In this document: positions 1-6,265 of the stretch, piece after piece | Position numbering within the stretch: position 1 is the first letter of the stretch | Layout: each line of letters starts with the position of its first letter | NCBI GenBank assembly: GCA_035695715.1 | Contig: DASRRM010000047.1 | Span: 1 to 9,402, forward strand | DNA: 9,402 bases | Source of the DNA: RYN-428 sp035695715 | GTDB lineage: Bacteria; Planctomycetota; Phycisphaerae; Tepidisphaerales; Tepidisphaeraceae | Reading direction: 5' to 3' | Position numbers and translations under genes: made by a program | Notes under the pieces: model-generated | Seen by the model: only the letters and a program-made list of their open reading frames with translations | The model's database searches: none | Told to the model about the DNA's origin: nothing

Positions 1-31
1 AGGCTGCAGCGCAGCGACATATTCGCATGAA

Positions 32-77
32 GAAGCGCTGCGCTTCGTGCTGAATTCGATCCGAGTACGGATCGAAT
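32..77. repeat. Two short perfect stem-loops near the left edge
   Basis: Two hairpins are visible. The first has 6-bp arms at 32-37 and 41-46 (gaagcg / cgcttc) around a 3-nt loop. The second has perfect 10-bp arms at 54-63 and 68-77 (attcgatccg / cggatcgaat) around a 4-nt loop. They lie downstream of the minus-strand gene ending at 145, so the second could end that transcript. It has no T-tract on either strand, so intrinsic termination is not shown. The rest of 1-144 holds nothing I can name. Confidence 0.55.
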
Positions 78-144
78 GTTGTGGCGTACCGCAACTCACG
101 GGCGGGCCGGAGCGTGCCACGTCAAATGCGATCTGTCGACAGCG

Positions 145-747
145 TTACGCACCTTGCGGAAAGTTCGTCGGCTTCGCCGCGCCGCATTCGCTGCAGAGGC
201 TTTCGGGGAAATGGTTCACCTTCATCTGGCGGCCGCAGGCGTGGCAGAAACGGGCATCTCGCTTGCCGAAGACGACGTTGGAATTGATCGCAAGAATGGC
301 GGCTTTGAATTTCTCGTGGGATTTTTTCGAACCGAGGGATGATTGGGCGAGGTTGACCAACGGTCCCTGGGCAATGCGAATTCGCCGGCCGTCGTGGAAG
401 GCAATTTCGCACCAACGGTATTCGCGATTGAAGACGCCGTCGATCTGGGTGATGTCGGCAATTGGGAACTGGGTCAATTGCCGGGTAAGAGTCAGCGCGC
501 GGAAGGAAAGCATGCCGCCTTCGACGCGGCATTCATAGGCTGAATTCAAGCAGTAAAGAACAATCGCGGCGGCGGCAAAAATGCCGGTCATGGCAATGAG
601 GCCAAGCTCGAATGGATGAACCCAACCAATTTTGAAACTTGCCCCGACGGCTAGAATTGCACCCAGGGCCGCCACTGCGGCCATCGTCGGCCACAGCGGC
701 TGATACAGCCGATAACTCAGCGGCAGATATTCGAGCTTGGGAGACAT
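145..747 (-). CDS. Two-TM membrane protein with PH-like region and C-terminal zinc ribbon
   Basis: A 200-aa protein of unknown function. Two hydrophobic segments (about residues 20-37 and 46-67) suggest a membrane hairpin. Residues about 70-155 are predominantly beta-like (RVEGGMLSFRALTL, DITQIDGVF, WCEIAFHDGRRIRI) and resemble the bacterial PH-like domains that follow paired TM helices; this is inference from pattern. The C-terminus has four cysteines as two CxxC pairs (C168/C171 and C185/C188), a small zinc ribbon. The ATG at 747 follows the stop of the guanylyltransferase gene by 9 bp, so the two are probably cotranscribed; only a weak AGG precedes this ATG, which fits translational coupling. 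The pairing does not reveal a function. The TAA stop is at 145-147. Confidence 0.8.
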   Translation of the reverse strand: MSPKLEYLPLSYRLYQPLWPTMAAVAALGAILAVGASFKIGWVHPFELGLIAMTGIFAAAAIVLYCLNSAYECRVEGGMLSFRALTLTRQLTQFPIADITQIDGVFNREYRWCEIAFHDGRRIRIAQGPLVNLAQSSLGSKKSHEKFKAAILAINSNVVFGKRDARFCHACGRQMKVNHFPESLCSECGAAKPTNFPQGA

Positions 748-756
748 GCCTGGCTA

Positions 757-1863
757 TCACTGATACTTATTCCCAAATCGCTCCTTCACCTTCCCCACCA
801 GTTCCTTCACGCGCTGCGCCTCGTGCTTGGGACAGACGAGCGTGGCGTCCTTGGTATGGACGATGATGAGGTCGTTGATGCCGATCGTGGAAATGAGATG
901 GTCGGGGTTTTCGCTGACGATGATGTTGTCATCGGAATCAATGAACGCGCACGCGCCGCATTCGATCGAATTATTGTGCTCATCGGTGCGCAGCGTCTCG
1001 GCCAACGCCGGCCATGAGCCGACGTCGAGCCATTGCACCGGCATCTCCACCACGGCGACCTGCGCCTTGCCTTTTTGCTGGCTGGCCGGCTCCATGACGG
1101 CGTAGTCAATGCTGATCTTCGGCAGCGCGGGATACATTTCCTGCAAAACCGACTCGCGACGCGGCGTATCCCATGCCTCGGCAATCTTCACCAGCCCGCG
1201 ATGCGACAATGGCAGGTGAATCGACAACTCCGTCAACACCGTGTCGCAACGCCAGACGAACATCCCGCTGTTCCAATAATATCGGCCCGATTCAACATAG
1301 CGGTCGGCGGTGGGCTTGTCGGGCTTTTCGCGGAATGCCTGCACGCGATAGGCGCTGCCCTGGCCGCTCTTGAGTTTCAACGGCTCGCCGCGATGAACAT
1401 ATCCGAGGCCGGTGTGGCCATGGGTTGGCACGATTCCAAAGGTGACCAGTGCATTGGGTTCCTGGGTGGCGACTTCAAAGCCGGTGCGAATGGCCGATTG
1501 GAAAGAATCGATCGGTTCGATGACATGGTCGGCGGTAACCACGGCGCAAACGGCGTCTTTATCGCGCTGATGCAAAACCGCGGCACTAAAGCCGACGGCG
1601 TTGGCGGTATCGCGGCCGGCGGGTTCGCCGAGCAGGTTTTCCCTGGGCAATTCGGGAAGATTTTCCAGGACCTGCGAGCCAAATGCCGCGCCGGTGCAGA
1701 CGAAAATTCGCTCGGCAGGCAGGATGCCGCGCAGGCGGTCGTAGCTGAGTCGCAGCAGGCTTTTTCCCTGAATGACGGGAAGGAGCTGTTTGGGGCGATT
1801 GCCGCGGGAAAGCGGCCAAAGTCGCGTTCCCGCTCCGCCCGCCATGATGACGCCGTATTGCAT
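757..1863 (-). CDS. manC: Mannose-1-phosphate guanylyltransferase
   Basis: A 368-aa cytoplasmic nucleotidyltransferase that makes GDP-mannose from mannose-1-phosphate and GTP, feeding polysaccharide and glycan synthesis. The family signature is complete: MAGGAGTRLWPLSR at residues 7-20 followed by PKQ (24-26), the nucleotide-binding and metal site. Further conserved blocks are EPAGRDTANA (80-89), TADHVI (110-115), FREKPD (177-182), NSGMFVW (198-204), SIDYAVMEP (251-259) and WLDVGSW (278-284). The length matches the single-domain form: the C-terminal cupin (phosphomannose isomerase) domain of bifunctional ManC/AlgA proteins is absent, so isomerase activity must come from elsewhere. The ATG at 1863 follows AAAAGGA with about 3 nt spacing. 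It is the first gene of a two-gene unit with the zinc-ribbon membrane protein and is divergent from the DUF2892-like gene. The symbol is by family; manC and rfbM are used interchangeably. Confidence 0.95.
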   Translation of the reverse strand: MQYGVIMAGGAGTRLWPLSRGNRPKQLLPVIQGKSLLRLSYDRLRGILPAERIFVCTGAAFGSQVLENLPELPRENLLGEPAGRDTANAVGFSAAVLHQRDKDAVCAVVTADHVIEPIDSFQSAIRTGFEVATQEPNALVTFGIVPTHGHTGLGYVHRGEPLKLKSGQGSAYRVQAFREKPDKPTADRYVESGRYYWNSGMFVWRCDTVLTELSIHLPLSHRGLVKIAEAWDTPRRESVLQEMYPALPKISIDYAVMEPASQQKGKAQVAVVEMPVQWLDVGSWPALAETLRTDEHNNSIECGACAFIDSDDNIIVSENPDHLISTIGINDLIIVHTKDATLVCPKHEAQRVKELVGKVKERFGNKYQ

Positions 1864-1968
1864 AGGTCCTTTTGAATATAACAGGAATCCGCACTCCCGT
1901 CCCGTAACCGATCTTAGGCTCTACACCGTTTAATCGGCAAATTCCGCCCCGCGCATCAAGTAAGCGTA

Positions 1969-1974
1969 TATAAT
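1969..1974 (+). promoter_or_regulatory. Consensus -10 box giving a probably leaderless transcript
   Basis: A perfect TATAAT lies six bases before the ATG at 1981. A start site 6-8 nt downstream of a -10 box would fall at or beside that ATG. No Shine-Dalgarno sequence is present in the gap (gccagc). No good -35 hexamer is visible 16-18 bp upstream. Confidence 0.55.
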
Positions 1975-1980
1975 GCCAGC

Positions 1981-2211
1981 ATGCCCCTGACCTGCAACAT
2001 CGACGCCAAGGGAAAAGCCGTGAGGCTGGTGTACGGGATCGTGGTTTTGCTGCTGGGAGCGGCGCTTGGATATTGGTGGGCGCTGGGCAGCGGATCTTTC
2101 TGGCGCTGGGGATTGAGCGGAGTGTGCGTGCTCGGGGGACTATTCGCCCTTTTCGAATCCCGCGCGGGATGGTGCGTGGTAAGGGCGATGGGAATAAAGA
2201 CTCCGATGTAA
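1981..2211 (+). CDS. Small two-TM DUF2892-like membrane protein
   Basis: A 76-aa inner-membrane protein. An N-terminal CNIDAKGKAVRLVYG segment leads into two hydrophobic helices (about 14-34 and 40-60), and the protein ends in GWCVVRAMGIKT. This order (polar N-terminus with N...R.V..G, two TMs, then a W-C-x-x-x-x-x-x-G-I-x-T ending) matches the DUF2892 / YgaP transmembrane family, whose general function is unknown; in some bacteria the module is fused to a rhodanese domain, which is absent here. The assignment rests on pattern and length. It is divergent from manC and convergent with the DUF3179 gene. The start is supported by the -10 box six bases upstream rather than by a ribosome binding site. 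The TAA stop is at 2209-2211. Confidence 0.75.
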   Translation: MPLTCNIDAKGKAVRLVYGIVVLLLGAALGYWWALGSGSFWRWGLSGVCVLGGLFALFESRAGWCVVRAMGIKTPM

Positions 2212-2239
2212 AAAACCGCGAAATGCACGGATCGCGAAC

Positions 2240-2369
2240 GTTTTGCCGCTTGCGGCTTCGCGGATCAAGCACCATGGGCCTGTTGACGACTGGAATAGAC
2301 CGTGGTTTCTGTCATCGACCGGATTGAAGACCCGTGGTCTTTGATCCGCGAAGCCGCAAGCGGCAAAAC
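2240..2369. repeat. Fold-back element 1 (29-bp perfect inverted repeat)
   Basis: Arms at 2240-2268 and 2341-2369 are perfect 29-nt inverted repeats (outer end gttttgccgc, inner end cggatcaa) around a 72-nt centre. Imperfect pairing runs about 14 nt further inward. The arm itself contains a small palindrome (gccgc-tt-gcggc). Within the centre, two imperfect direct copies of ctgttgacgactgg occur near 2279 and 2307. The element fills the gap between two convergent genes (ends 2211 and 2403), so a bidirectional terminator role is plausible. No target-site duplication or transposase is visible. Confidence 0.85.
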
Positions 2370-2402
2370 CTACCCAAACAACGATTCTTCCCGATCCATC
2401 AC

Positions 2403-3728
2403 TCACCGCGCCGCCGGCGCGGGCTTCGGCTTGCGCGGACGGCGCGGTTTTCGTGTCGCGACGTGATTGGTGTCCGTTTCCGATTCCACATCCACTGCAA
2501 TCGGCGCAGCCGGGGCGATTTGCCATTTCAAATCGGGATACCAAAACTTCATCACGCCCAGCGGTAGATCATCATCAACCGCAACCGGCTCCAGCTTTTT
2601 GCCCTTTAAGTATTTTGCTTCCGCTGGCGCATCGACGCAGACGCCGTCGGCGTTCCATCCAGAGTTGCTGCTCAGATCGAGGAAAAATGCCAGGGGATGC
2701 CGGCGATGTAGAAGATTCGGAGCGAGTTTTAATATCAAATCCAACTTGCCGGAATGATCGTAGGTCCGCCGATCAAATGCCCGAATCGGCCCATCAGCTT
2801 CCTCGCGAAATAGCGCGACGGGAACATCATCGGCGCTGGCGTTCAATGGCGTGGCCGTCACTTGGGCCGAGTCGATTGCGATCGGCTGACTTACACCGAC
2901 CACCGCCACGCGCAAGCTCGCCGGATGGTCCAGCGACATCGGCGGCATGGGCCATGCGGGCTGGATCGGCTGCGTCGGGGCGTTGACCGCGGTTGGGCCG
3001 ATTTGCGCGAAGACCTTGGTGTCGGGATGCGCCAAGCGCCAATCCTTCCAGCGCATTTTGCTTGTGGGGATTGGAAGCGATGTGGCGAAGCCGATCGGCC
3101 TTTCGTGGTGGGTTGTCTCGCCGGTCAGGCCGTTGATGAACTGGCCGTGCCGCGAATTGTAAATCAGCAGCGCGTTGGCGGGCGTGGAGACAATATCCAG
3201 ATCGCGCCCTTTGAGTTCCTGGTCGATCGCGACGGCCAAGGCGCGGTTGGCGTAGGCCGACCAGATCAGCATCATCCGTTTATCGTGGTCGGCTTGAATG
3301 ACGACCGGCGTCGAGAAAAGCGAAGCGTAGGGATAGGCGTAATGATCATCGCCGAAGGAAAGGCCGACGACCCATTCCTCATCGGGAATTTTGGAATCGG
3401 CGACGGCGACGAACGCGGGATTCTCGGCGACGGTCATCCGCCCCGCCGCCGGCCCGATGGTAAAGCGGTGGGCAAACAGCGCCAGCACCGGTGCCAGCCC
3501 GATCAGCCACCAAGCGCGCCGGCGTCCGGAGATGACCATCGCCATCAGCACGATGCACGCCAGCAGCGAGAGGGAAACCAGCGGCCACTGCAGGCGTCGC
3601 GACCAGAGTATGATTTCCAGTCCGTGGGGATAGCGCATCCATTCCGCATAAGTGCCATACGCCACCGCGCCGCCAGCCAGCCCCGCAACGATTATGAGAA
3701 GAAGCGGAAGAACCACGGCGACGAACAT
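2403..3728 (-). CDS. Membrane protein with two tandem DUF3179-like units
   Basis: A 441-aa protein with three hydrophobic segments (about 3-25, 47-67, 72-87) and a large polar region after them. Residues about 118-243 match the DUF3179 pattern: VVGLSFGDDHYAYPYASL, then a strand pair around MMLIWSAYANRALA, LLIYNSRHGQFINGLTGE, and an ending WKDWRLAHPDTKVF. Residues about 271-405 repeat the same order more loosely: VAVVGVSQPIAI, VPVALF, IRAFDRRTYD, SSNSGWNADGV, KGKKLEPV, and a final FWYPDLKW. DUF3179 has no established biochemical function that I can cite. The tail (427-441) is Arg/Lys/Pro-rich. No Shine-Dalgarno sequence precedes the ATG at 3728, because the only purine-rich run there is on the opposite strand. 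The gene stands alone, flanked by repeats on both sides. Confidence 0.8.
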   Translation of the reverse strand: MFVAVVLPLLLIIVAGLAGGAVAYGTYAEWMRYPHGLEIILWSRRLQWPLVSLSLLACIVLMAMVISGRRRAWWLIGLAPVLALFAHRFTIGPAAGRMTVAENPAFVAVADSKIPDEEWVVGLSFGDDHYAYPYASLFSTPVVIQADHDKRMMLIWSAYANRALAVAIDQELKGRDLDIVSTPANALLIYNSRHGQFINGLTGETTHHERPIGFATSLPIPTSKMRWKDWRLAHPDTKVFAQIGPTAVNAPTQPIQPAWPMPPMSLDHPASLRVAVVGVSQPIAIDSAQVTATPLNASADDVPVALFREEADGPIRAFDRRTYDHSGKLDLILKLAPNLLHRRHPLAFFLDLSSNSGWNADGVCVDAPAEAKYLKGKKLEPVAVDDDLPLGVMKFWYPDLKWQIAPAAPIAVDVESETDTNHVATRKPRRPRKPKPAPAAR

Positions 3729-3779
3729 ACCGGAGGAAACGTGGGAAGGCGAGGGGAGTTGGGCAGGCGGTGTTTAAAA

Positions 3780-3889
3780 TCTAAATCGCCTTGCGCGATT
3801 CGTGTAGAGTCCGCACCGCGGGCCATTACCTTTTAGATGGAAAAACACTACGAAGTTTCGAAGGGCTTGATCGCGTAATGCCATTTAGA
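3780..3889 (+). repeat. Dispersed repeat module, copy A
   Basis: This copy matches 5008-5134 in the same orientation. The left 67 nt align well from tctaaat to ggaaaaac and include an identical 21-nt core at 3796-3816. The middle diverges, and both copies close with a block from atcgcg to catttaga. The core carries a stem, gtccgc (3809-3814) with gcgggc (3818-3823), including one T·G pair. The copy ends 21 nt before fold-back element 2. It could be a mobile or REP-like sequence or part of a small RNA; no coding potential is supported. Confidence 0.75.
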
Positions 3890-3910
3890 CGCCCTAACAG
3901 AATGCCATGA

Positions 3911-4023
3911 ATGAACGCCAAGACGCCAGGGACGCCAAGCGAACAGCGCCAAGAGAACACGGAATTACCGATGATTTCATCTCTTGTTTGCGATCCTGGC
4001 GTCTGTGGCGTCTTGGCGTTCAT
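3911..4023. repeat. Fold-back element 2 (gacgcca-type arms)
   Basis: Arms at 3911-3939 and 3995-4023 pair over 29 nt with 26 matches; the outer 18 nt (atgaacgccaagacgcca) are perfect. The spacer is 55 nt. Each arm is itself built from degenerate 8-9-nt units of the form acgccaag. This arm type resembles intergenic repeats I associate with planctomycete and verrucomicrobial genomes (recalled, not searched). The minus-strand reading that starts with MNAKTPQTPG is only the translated arm. Confidence 0.85.
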
Positions 4024-4066
4024 CCCGTTTTGCTAGGAACTCTTAGAAACTGATCGGAAGCCCAGA

Positions 4067-4136
4067 TGACGAAATCCGAACGAAGAGTGACGAGCGACGA
4101 GTGACGAAATCCGTATGACGAATAGCGAATGACGAA
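4067..4136 (+). repeat. Degenerate heptanucleotide tandem array (consensus TGACGAA)
   Basis: Seventy bases divide into ten consecutive 7-mers around tgacgaa. Units beginning tgacga start at 4067, 4088, 4102, 4116 and 4130, all offset by multiples of seven. The 12-mer tgacgaaatccg occurs twice (4067-4078 and 4102-4113), 35 bp apart, showing duplication of a larger block. It is non-coding and lies upstream (plus-strand sense) of the end of the HARE-HTH gene. Confidence 0.8.
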
Positions 4137-4223
4137 GCGCGCGCACGAACCGTGTTGGTCGCGCACGGCAATCTTCGCGCTGGTCCCAAATTCGGATCTC
4201 GTGATCTGGCTTTTGGCTTTACG

Positions 4224-4631
4224 TTATTTCTTCAGTTGATAGGTGCCACGTTCGCCGGAGGGAAGGAAACGCTTGCGCTCTTTGATGAGCGTCTGGTTGA
4301 CGATGGCGCGGAAGTTGTCGCTGTTGCTGCGATAGCCGGTGGCCAGGACGGCATCGGTGATGTCGCCAACCTTCATCGGCTTGCCGTTGGCACGGAGAAC
4401 TTCATCGAGGGTTTCCGGGAGGCTCTTGTCATTGCGCGCCCGGCTTCCAGGTCCGGTTCGCGGACCGCCGCCAACTCCGCCGATCCTGGCAATTTCGCGG
4501 TCGATCCCATCGAGTTTTTTCTGTGCATCTTTCCGCTGCTTCAAAAGCTTGGAAATTTTGGATTTGCGTTCATTGAGAATCTGTTCGAGTTGGGCGATGT
4601 TAAGATTCGCGCCGGTGCTTGGACGTGCCAT
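4224..4631 (-). CDS. Coiled-coil plus HARE-type winged-helix protein
   Basis: A 135-aa basic protein. Residues about 10-51 form a likely coiled coil (NIAQLEQILNERKSKISKLL onward, heptad-like with many Lys/Arg). A Gly/Arg-rich linker follows (52-66). Residues 70-135 (SLPETLDEVLRANGKPMKVG, ITDAVLATGYRSNSDNFRAI, KRFLPSGERGTYQLKK) have the helix-helix-wing pattern of HARE-HTH domains, which occur in small proteins often seen in planctomycetes. DNA binding and dimerisation through the coiled coil are inferred; no target is known. The ATG at 4631 is preceded by AAAGGA with about 9 nt spacing, and a promoter lies at 4682-4708. It is a single gene between two repeat-rich, gene-free stretches. Confidence 0.85.
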   Translation of the reverse strand: MARPSTGANLNIAQLEQILNERKSKISKLLKQRKDAQKKLDGIDREIARIGGVGGGPRTGPGSRARNDKSLPETLDEVLRANGKPMKVGDITDAVLATGYRSNSDNFRAIVNQTLIKERKRFLPSGERGTYQLKK

Positions 4632-4681
4632 TGGGCTGTGTTCCTTTCAATCCCCCTGACCTTGGTTTTCGAGGGGAGTGT

Positions 4682-4708
4682 TTTATACAAATCATTGTGA
4701 TTATGCAA
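4682..4708 (-). promoter_or_regulatory. Putative promoter of the HARE-HTH gene, with internal palindrome
   Basis: Read on the minus strand, TTGCAT (4703-4708) and TATAAA (4682-4687) are separated by 15 bp, shorter than the usual 17. The spacer contains a 5-bp inverted repeat, aatca-ttg-tgatt (4690-4702), placed where a repressor could occlude polymerase. Whether it is an operator is speculation. Confidence 0.45.
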
Positions 4709-4759
4709 TGGATGGCTTACAGATCCGTTTTAAGAGTGTGGCTCACTAACAATGGTCCG

Positions 4760-4775
4760 CTCCATCGAAATGGAG
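4760..4775. repeat. Small hairpin
   Basis: Perfect 6-bp arms ctccat (4760-4765) and atggag (4770-4775) enclose a cgaa tetraloop. The hairpin lies upstream of the promoter of the minus-strand HARE-HTH gene; no role is evident. Confidence 0.4.
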
Positions 4776-4816
4776 AACACTCGAAGTCGATCAAACTGCT
4801 CAGTCTTGATCCTTCC

Positions 4817-4917
4817 CGTATCACGGGCGTCTCGCCCGTGCCTTTCACTCAAAGTGATTTTGCGCCCTGTTTTGACAGCTTGAACTTGTTGGACACGGCC
4901 GTGACGGCCGTGATACG
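4817..4917. repeat. Fold-back element 3 (paired cacggg-type hairpins)
   Basis: Two hairpins face each other. The left one has 8-bp arms cacgggcg (4822-4829) and cgcccgtg (4833-4840). The right one has 8-bp arms cacggccg (4894-4901) and cggccgtg (4905-4912). Each has a 3-nt loop. The two halves also pair with each other: cgtatcacgg (4817-4826) is the reverse complement of ccgtgatacg (4908-4917), and pairing continues inward with a few mismatches. The centre holds another small stem, tcact-caa-agtga (4845-4857). Confidence 0.85.
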
Positions 4918-5007
4918 AGGATGGGAACAGTCCTGATCACAACCGCTTACCATATTGCCGATTCGCGGCGGTGGTCGTTTGTGGTTGCGCGCCACGTAGC
5001 GGCGTTT

Positions 5008-5134
5008 TCTAAATATCGTTGCACGATTCGTGTAGAGTCCGCACTTGCGGACCATCACATTTAAGGCGGAAAAACGGGCCGCGGTGCGGACCCTACCAAG
5101 AACCGAAACGCCGAATCGCGCAAGGTCATTTAGA
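5008..5134 (+). repeat. Dispersed repeat module, copy B
   Basis: Second copy of the module at 3780-3889. The identical 21-nt core is at 5024-5044. Its stem is fully Watson-Crick: gtccgc (5037-5042) with gcggac (5047-5052); copy A has a T·G pair at one position where this copy has T-A. The middle carries extra sequence with gtgcggacccta, nearly the reverse complement of the upstream tagagtccgcac, which adds an alternative longer pairing. The copy ends 17 nt before fold-back element 4, much as copy A ends 21 nt before element 2. Confidence 0.75.
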
Positions 5135-5151
5135 ATGGTGTGGCGGTTGGT

Positions 5152-5257
5152 CGTCATCCTGATGTGTGAAGTACTCCGAAGGATCTGGTACGCCCTCGCG
5201 TATCGGCTGGATCCTTCGGTGTACCTCAGCTCAGCCTCAGTTCAGCTCAGGATGACG
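5152..5257. repeat. Fold-back element 4 (gtcatcctga-type)
   Basis: Outer arms cgtcatcctga (5152-5162) and tcaggatgacg (5247-5257) are perfect. Inner arms at 5171-5185 and 5210-5224 pair over 15 nt with one mismatch (ccgaaggatc block). A further 6-bp outer pairing, gtggcg/cgccac (5140-5145 and 5270-5275), may belong to it. The right half contains a run of ctcag-like units at 5226-5250. The sequence resembles a gtcatcctga...gaaggatc repeat that I recall from several bacterial groups. It sits directly upstream of the synthetase promoter. Confidence 0.85.
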
Positions 5258-5290
5258 GTCACGCAGACGCGCCACCAACATGAAAACTGC

Positions 5291-5296
5291 TATAAC
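5291..5296 (+). promoter_or_regulatory. -10 box of the synthetase gene, very short or no leader
   Basis: TATAAC ends 9 nt before the ATG at 5306. A transcription start 6-8 nt downstream would leave a leader of at most about three bases. No Shine-Dalgarno sequence is present in catccgatgc, and no convincing -35 hexamer is seen. An out-of-frame ATG lies at 5302. Confidence 0.45.
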
Positions 5297-5305
5297 ATCC
5301 GATGC

Positions 5306-6262
5306 ATGCCGATCACACGACTTGCCCCCTCCCCCACCGGCGCGCTGCACATGGGCAACGCGCGCACATTTCTTGTGAACTGGCTCCTCGCCCGCCAGCA
5401 GGGTTGGCGAATTGTCCTGCGCGTCGAGGACCTTGACGGGCCGCGCATCAAGCGTAATGCCGACCGCCAGGCGATTGATGATCTGCAATGGCTTGGCATG
5501 GATTGGGATGACGGCCCGATTTATCAATCCGCCCGCAAGGGCAAATATGAAGCAGCCGTCAAATTACTTCTCGATGCCGGCCTGGCATATCCGTGTGTTT
5601 GCAGCCGCACTGAAGTTGAATCTGCGGCCAGTGCCCCGCATGCCGACGATGGGTCGGCGGTTTATCCAGGCACGTGCCGGGGACGGTATGCATCTGTTGC
5701 AGATGCATTGCGAGCATCGGGGCGAGCGCCGGCCATCCGCTTTGCGGCGCCGCCGGGCATTTGCGAATTCGAGGATGGTTTTGCCGGCAGGCAACAATTT
5801 GATGTCGCCGGCCGGCTGGGGGATTTCGTGATCGCCAAGGCCGACGGCACGCCTGCCTATCAACTCGCCGTGGTGGTCGATGATGCGGAGATGGGCGTTG
5901 GCGATGTGGTTCGCGGCGACGACCTGCTCGACTCCACGCCCCGGCAAATGCTCTTGTATCGCGCGTTGGGATTGGCCGGGCGCATCCCGCGCTATTATCA
6001 CCTGCCGCTGGTCGTCGGATCCGACGGCCGGCGCCTCGCCAAGCGTCACGGCGACACCCGACTGTCCCATTATCGCGACAATGGCGTCACGCCTGCGCGC
6101 ATCTTATCGCTTCTGGCGCGATGGTGCGGAATGGATTGCGGCACATCGAGCGTGACGGCAGGCGATCTTCTGCCATCCTTTAGGATTGACCGGATTCCGC
6201 ATTCCCAAATTGTTTTCAGCAGCGAGGACGATCGCTGGCTGCGACAGGCGCCAGTAAAATGA
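5306..6262 (+). CDS. gluQ: Glutamyl-Q tRNA(Asp) synthetase
   Basis: A 318-aa enzyme that activates glutamate and attaches it to the queuosine base at position 34 of tRNA(Asp). It is a truncated relative of glutamyl-tRNA synthetase without the anticodon-binding domain, and the length fits (E. coli protein about 300 aa). Visible features are RLAPSPTGALHMGNAR (5-20, HIGH motif as HMGN), RVEDLDGPR (39-47), zinc ligands C97, C99, Y120 and C124 (CVC...YPGTC), and a KMSKS-like GRRLAKRHGD (241-250). The reading frame stays open 87 codons upstream to 5045, but that extension crosses repeat copy B and fold-back element 4 and has no family similarity, so the start at 5306 beside the -10 box is chosen. 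It converges on mnmG with 3 bp between stop codons. Activity presupposes queuosine in this organism. Confidence 0.94.
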   Translation: MPITRLAPSPTGALHMGNARTFLVNWLLARQQGWRIVLRVEDLDGPRIKRNADRQAIDDLQWLGMDWDDGPIYQSARKGKYEAAVKLLLDAGLAYPCVCSRTEVESAASAPHADDGSAVYPGTCRGRYASVADALRASGRAPAIRFAAPPGICEFEDGFAGRQQFDVAGRLGDFVIAKADGTPAYQLAVVVDDAEMGVGDVVRGDDLLDSTPRQMLLYRALGLAGRIPRYYHLPLVVGSDGRRLAKRHGDTRLSHYRDNGVTPARILSLLARWCGMDCGTSSVTAGDLLPSFRIDRIPHSQIVFSSEDDRWLRQAPVK

Positions 6263-6265
6263 GCA

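Larger units (their letters stand above)
3729..4223. other. Gene-free stretch made largely of repeats
   Basis: This 495-bp stretch has no credible coding region. It holds dispersed-repeat copy A (3780-3889), fold-back element 2 (3911-4023) and a degenerate heptamer array (4067-4136), listed separately. The leftover parts (3729-3779 and 4137-4223) show no strong promoter or terminator. An 8-mer, aatgccat, occurs twice (3878-3885 and 3901-3908) at the junction between copy A and the fold-back element. A weak agggc/gccct pairing spans the end of copy A. Confidence 0.7.
4632..5305. other. Gene-free stretch with promoter and repeats
   Basis: This 674-bp stretch lacks a credible gene. From left to right it contains the 5' leader of the HARE-HTH gene, its promoter (4682-4708), a small hairpin (4760-4775), fold-back element 3 (4817-4917), dispersed-repeat copy B (5008-5134), fold-back element 4 (5152-5257) and the -10 box of the synthetase gene (5291-5296). 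Between 4918 and 5007 I see nothing recognisable. Confidence 0.7.

Noticed and set aside
2..53. Possible 3' end of a plus-strand gene entering from the left (stops at 28-30 or 51-53, hairpin following)
   Set aside because: Too short to judge; no frame shows recognisable sequence.
54..77. Intrinsic terminator for the minus-strand operon
   Set aside because: The stem is perfect but no T-tract follows on either strand, so it is listed only as a stem-loop.
1033..1875. 280-aa plus-strand open frame
   Set aside because: It is antisense to manC, which has a full set of family motifs.
2862..3836. 324-aa plus-strand open frame
   Set aside because: It is antisense to the DUF3179 gene and runs into repeat copy A; Arg/Gly/Asp-rich with no recognisable domain.
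3826..4023. 65-aa minus-strand frame in the gene-free stretch
   Set aside because: Its N-terminal part is the translated arm of fold-back element 2 and the rest crosses copy A; no protein-like features.
3780..5257. CRISPR array or tRNA-like structures among the repeats
   Set aside because: Repeats are not regularly spaced, differ in sequence and lack spacers; no cloverleaf with T-loop consensus was found.
5045..5305. 87-residue N-terminal extension of the synthetase
   Set aside because: It translates repeat copy B and fold-back element 4 and has no family similarity; HMGN-containing homology starts at 5306.
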